This document shows positions 62,815-64,000 of a DNA stretch of 64,000 bases, piece after piece. The notes under the pieces are model-generated. The model did not search any database. It had not been told where the DNA came from and worked only from the letters and a program-made list of their open reading frames with translations. Numbering within the stretch: the first letter of the stretch is position 1; each line of letters opens with the position of its first letter. Position numbers and translations under genes: made by a program. The stretch lies in NCBI GenBank assembly GCA_947489705.1, contig CANLEQ010000005.1:124001-188000 (forward strand). The letters run 5' to 3'. This stretch comes from an uncultured Paracoccaceae bacterium. Its GTDB lineage: Bacteria; Pseudomonadota; Alphaproteobacteria; Rhodobacterales; Rhodobacteraceae.

Positions 62815-63426
62815 ATGCGGTTCGAGAACAAAGAGCATGCGGATCCGGTCATCGCGATCCTCGCGGCGGGCCGATCCGCGCGCATGCGCGGTGGCGACAA
62901 GCTTCTCGAACCGGTCCATGGCGCGCCGTTGCTGCGCCGCGCGGCCGAACGGTGCCTTGCCTGTGCCCTGCCGGTCGTCGTGACCCTGCCCGCCGGCGGC
63001 GCGCGATGGGAAGCGCTGGACGATCTGGACGTCACCCGGGTCGCGGTCCTCGACGCCGCGGAGGGAATGGCGGCGTCCTTCCGCGCGATCGGGCGGGTGG
63101 TGCAGGCAGGGCCGGTGCTGTGCCTGCTCGCTGACATGCCGGAAATCGACGAAACTGATCTGCGCCGAGTGCTCGCGGCCTATCGCTCGGATCCCGAGCG
63201 GGTCCATCGGGGTGCGACGATGACGGGCGCCCCCGGACAGCCCGTGGCCTTCCCCGCCCGCATCGTCGCGCAATTCGCGACATTGAAGGGGGATTGCGGC
63301 GCGCGATCGCTCCTGCGGGACGAGGATGTCGGCCTGGTCCCTCTGGCCGAAGCCCACGCCGTCACCGATCTCGATACGCCGGAGGACTGGGCCGACTGGC
63401 GCCGGCGGACCGGGATCGGAAGCTGA
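62815..63426 (+). CDS. MobA-like nucleotidyltransferase family protein
   Basis: 203 aa from ATG 62815. N-terminal VIAILAAGRSARMRGGDKLLEPVHGAPLLRR is the NTP-binding loop of MobA/MocA/GlmU-like enzymes, with Lys in the third conserved position. LLADMPEIDETDLRRVLAAY carries the Mg-binding Asp, and a C-terminal DLDTPEDWADWRRR segment is typical. The family includes molybdenum cofactor cytidylyl-/guanylyltransferases; no moco genes are adjacent, so the nucleotide and substrate are unknown. It follows livM by 17 bp and may be co-transcribed. Confidence 0.85.
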   Translation: MRFENKEHADPVIAILAAGRSARMRGGDKLLEPVHGAPLLRRAAERCLACALPVVVTLPAGGARWEALDDLDVTRVAVLDAAEGMAASFRAIGRVVQAGPVLCLLADMPEIDETDLRRVLAAYRSDPERVHRGATMTGAPGQPVAFPARIVAQFATLKGDCGARSLLRDEDVGLVPLAEAHAVTDLDTPEDWADWRRRTGIGS

Positions 63427-63438
63427 TTCCGCGTCGGA

Positions 63439-63870
63439 TCAGGCGATCACGCCTTCCTTGTGCATCGCCCGCGCATAGAGCCACAGAAGCATCGTGACGA
63501 TCACCGAGCAGACGATCACCGCAAGCGCCGTCGCTCCGGACACGCTGACGAGCGGGGGGGTCGCAAAGAATAGCAACCAAAGCGTCAGGGCCAGCATGGC
63601 GATGAAGCTGATCGCGAGGATCAACGGCGCGAAGCCCACTCGCAACGCCATCAGGATCACCCCGAGCAATCCGCCCCAGACCGCGATCGCCCATGCGCCG
63701 TCGATCCAGTCCGGCATCGTCTCGATGAACCCTTCCTGGCGGTCGGTCGCCATCGACATCCAGAAATCGAGGTCGAATTGCGTGGCGGTGTAGTCGATCA
63801 CACCGATCAGGTGCCAGACGAAGGCGACGACCACGACGAGCCAGAAATGCCAGGGAGTTGGGTGAAACAT
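63439..63870 (-). CDS. Uncharacterised membrane protein (four helices)
   Basis: 143 aa. Hydrophobic segments near residues 8-26, 60-80, 84-103 and 110-130, and a loop DYTATQFDLDFWMSMATDRQEGF after the first. The motif WHFWLVVVVAFVWHLIGVIDYTAT resembles small uncharacterised sensory or transporter-like membrane proteins of marine alphaproteobacteria, but I do not recognise a named family. It is convergent with the nucleotidyltransferase (12 bp between stops). The last 130 bp of the window (63871-64000) hold no supportable gene. Confidence 0.6.
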   Translation of the reverse strand: MFHPTPWHFWLVVVVAFVWHLIGVIDYTATQFDLDFWMSMATDRQEGFIETMPDWIDGAWAIAVWGGLLGVILMALRVGFAPLILAISFIAMLALTLWLLFFATPPLVSVSGATALAVIVCSVIVTMLLWLYARAMHKEGVIA

Positions 63871-64000
63871 GAAGTCGCTCCGATCTGAATTGCGACCAAT
63901 CTGCCCCTTGCCGCGGGGAAGGTCCAGTGCCGCCGCGACTGCGGACCCGGCAAGCCGTGCCGATCTGCCACATGTGCGGTACGCGCGGTGTCGGGGTGGT

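Noticed and set aside
1-64000. CRISPR arrays, tRNA/rRNA genes, IS elements, prophage or toxin-antitoxin loci
   Set aside because: Scanning the gaps showed no repeat arrays, no cloverleaf-like sequences and no transposase/integrase motifs; the RatA label for the 4733 gene is better read as Coq10-like.
63871-64000. Possible gene start ATG at 63972 at the right edge
   Set aside because: Only about ten codons lie inside the window and nothing can be recognised.

Overview
The window is GC-rich chromosomal DNA from an alphaproteobacterium, most likely a member of the Rhodobacteraceae (Roseobacter/Rhodobacter side). The indicators are a dusB-ntrB-ntrC-ntrY-ntrX cluster whose NtrC lacks the sigma54-contact motif, an IspDF fusion, a HemB without the zinc cysteines, a class II (plant-type) DAHP synthase, PstC/PstA with long extra domains, a usg-type gene beside gyrA, and a VPxPA-type C-terminal sorting signal. 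Gene density is very high, many neighbours overlap by ATGA, and almost all genes are core functions. I see no transposase, integrase, phage gene, CRISPR array, rRNA or tRNA, so this is not an obvious island.

Layout. 0-7.3 kb: partial PpiD-like foldase, YSC84-like lipoprotein, hemB, a membrane protein, two c-type cytochromes, hpt, a Coq10/RatA-like START protein, and a translationally coupled ispDF-pgpA-cinA block. 7.5-15.6 kb: dusB plus two complete Ntr two-component systems and an alpha/beta hydrolase. 15.6-21.6 kb: NifU-like scaffold, hisI, gluQ, trmFO, gyrA. 21.8-27.5 kb: usg, speE and speD, a secreted choice-of-anchor A protein with a C-terminal sorting signal, rplM-rpsI, and an ornithine/lysine decarboxylase; speD, speE and the decarboxylase form a polyamine neighbourhood. 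27.7-34 kb: mfd, an MFS exporter, a decayed methyltransferase, a DsbA/FrnE-like protein and a CsbD-like protein. 34-38.7 kb: an orphan YejA-type binding protein, a candidate small RNA, 3-hydroxybutyrate dehydrogenase with a patatin, and a DUF502 protein. 38.7-44.5 kb: psuK-psuG, rpsB-tsf, aroQ, an AI-2E family transporter. 44.5-55.1 kb: a leftward yicC-gmk-gamma carbonic anhydrase-PLP lyase-phoR run followed by pstSCAB-phoU-phoB with a clear Pho box between phoR and pstS. 55.2-64 kb: a PAS_5-like protein, class II DAHP synthase, a five-gene branched-chain-type ABC importer, a MobA-like nucleotidyltransferase and a membrane protein.

Best leads for something new: (i) a promoter plus two-hairpin terminator unit at about 35.9-36.0 kb that looks like an unannotated ~75-nt sRNA; (ii) paired NtrC and NtrX that have both lost GAFTGA; (iii) structured or peptide-encoding leaders before the two polyamine loci; (iv) intercistronic hairpins directly after both ABC binding-protein genes (pstS and the liv-type SBP); (v) a membrane-free PhoR placed in a housekeeping operon rather than with phoB; (vi) a possibly leaderless mfd. 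I did not find a clearly new multi-gene system. All family calls come from reading the sequence; none was tested by database search.
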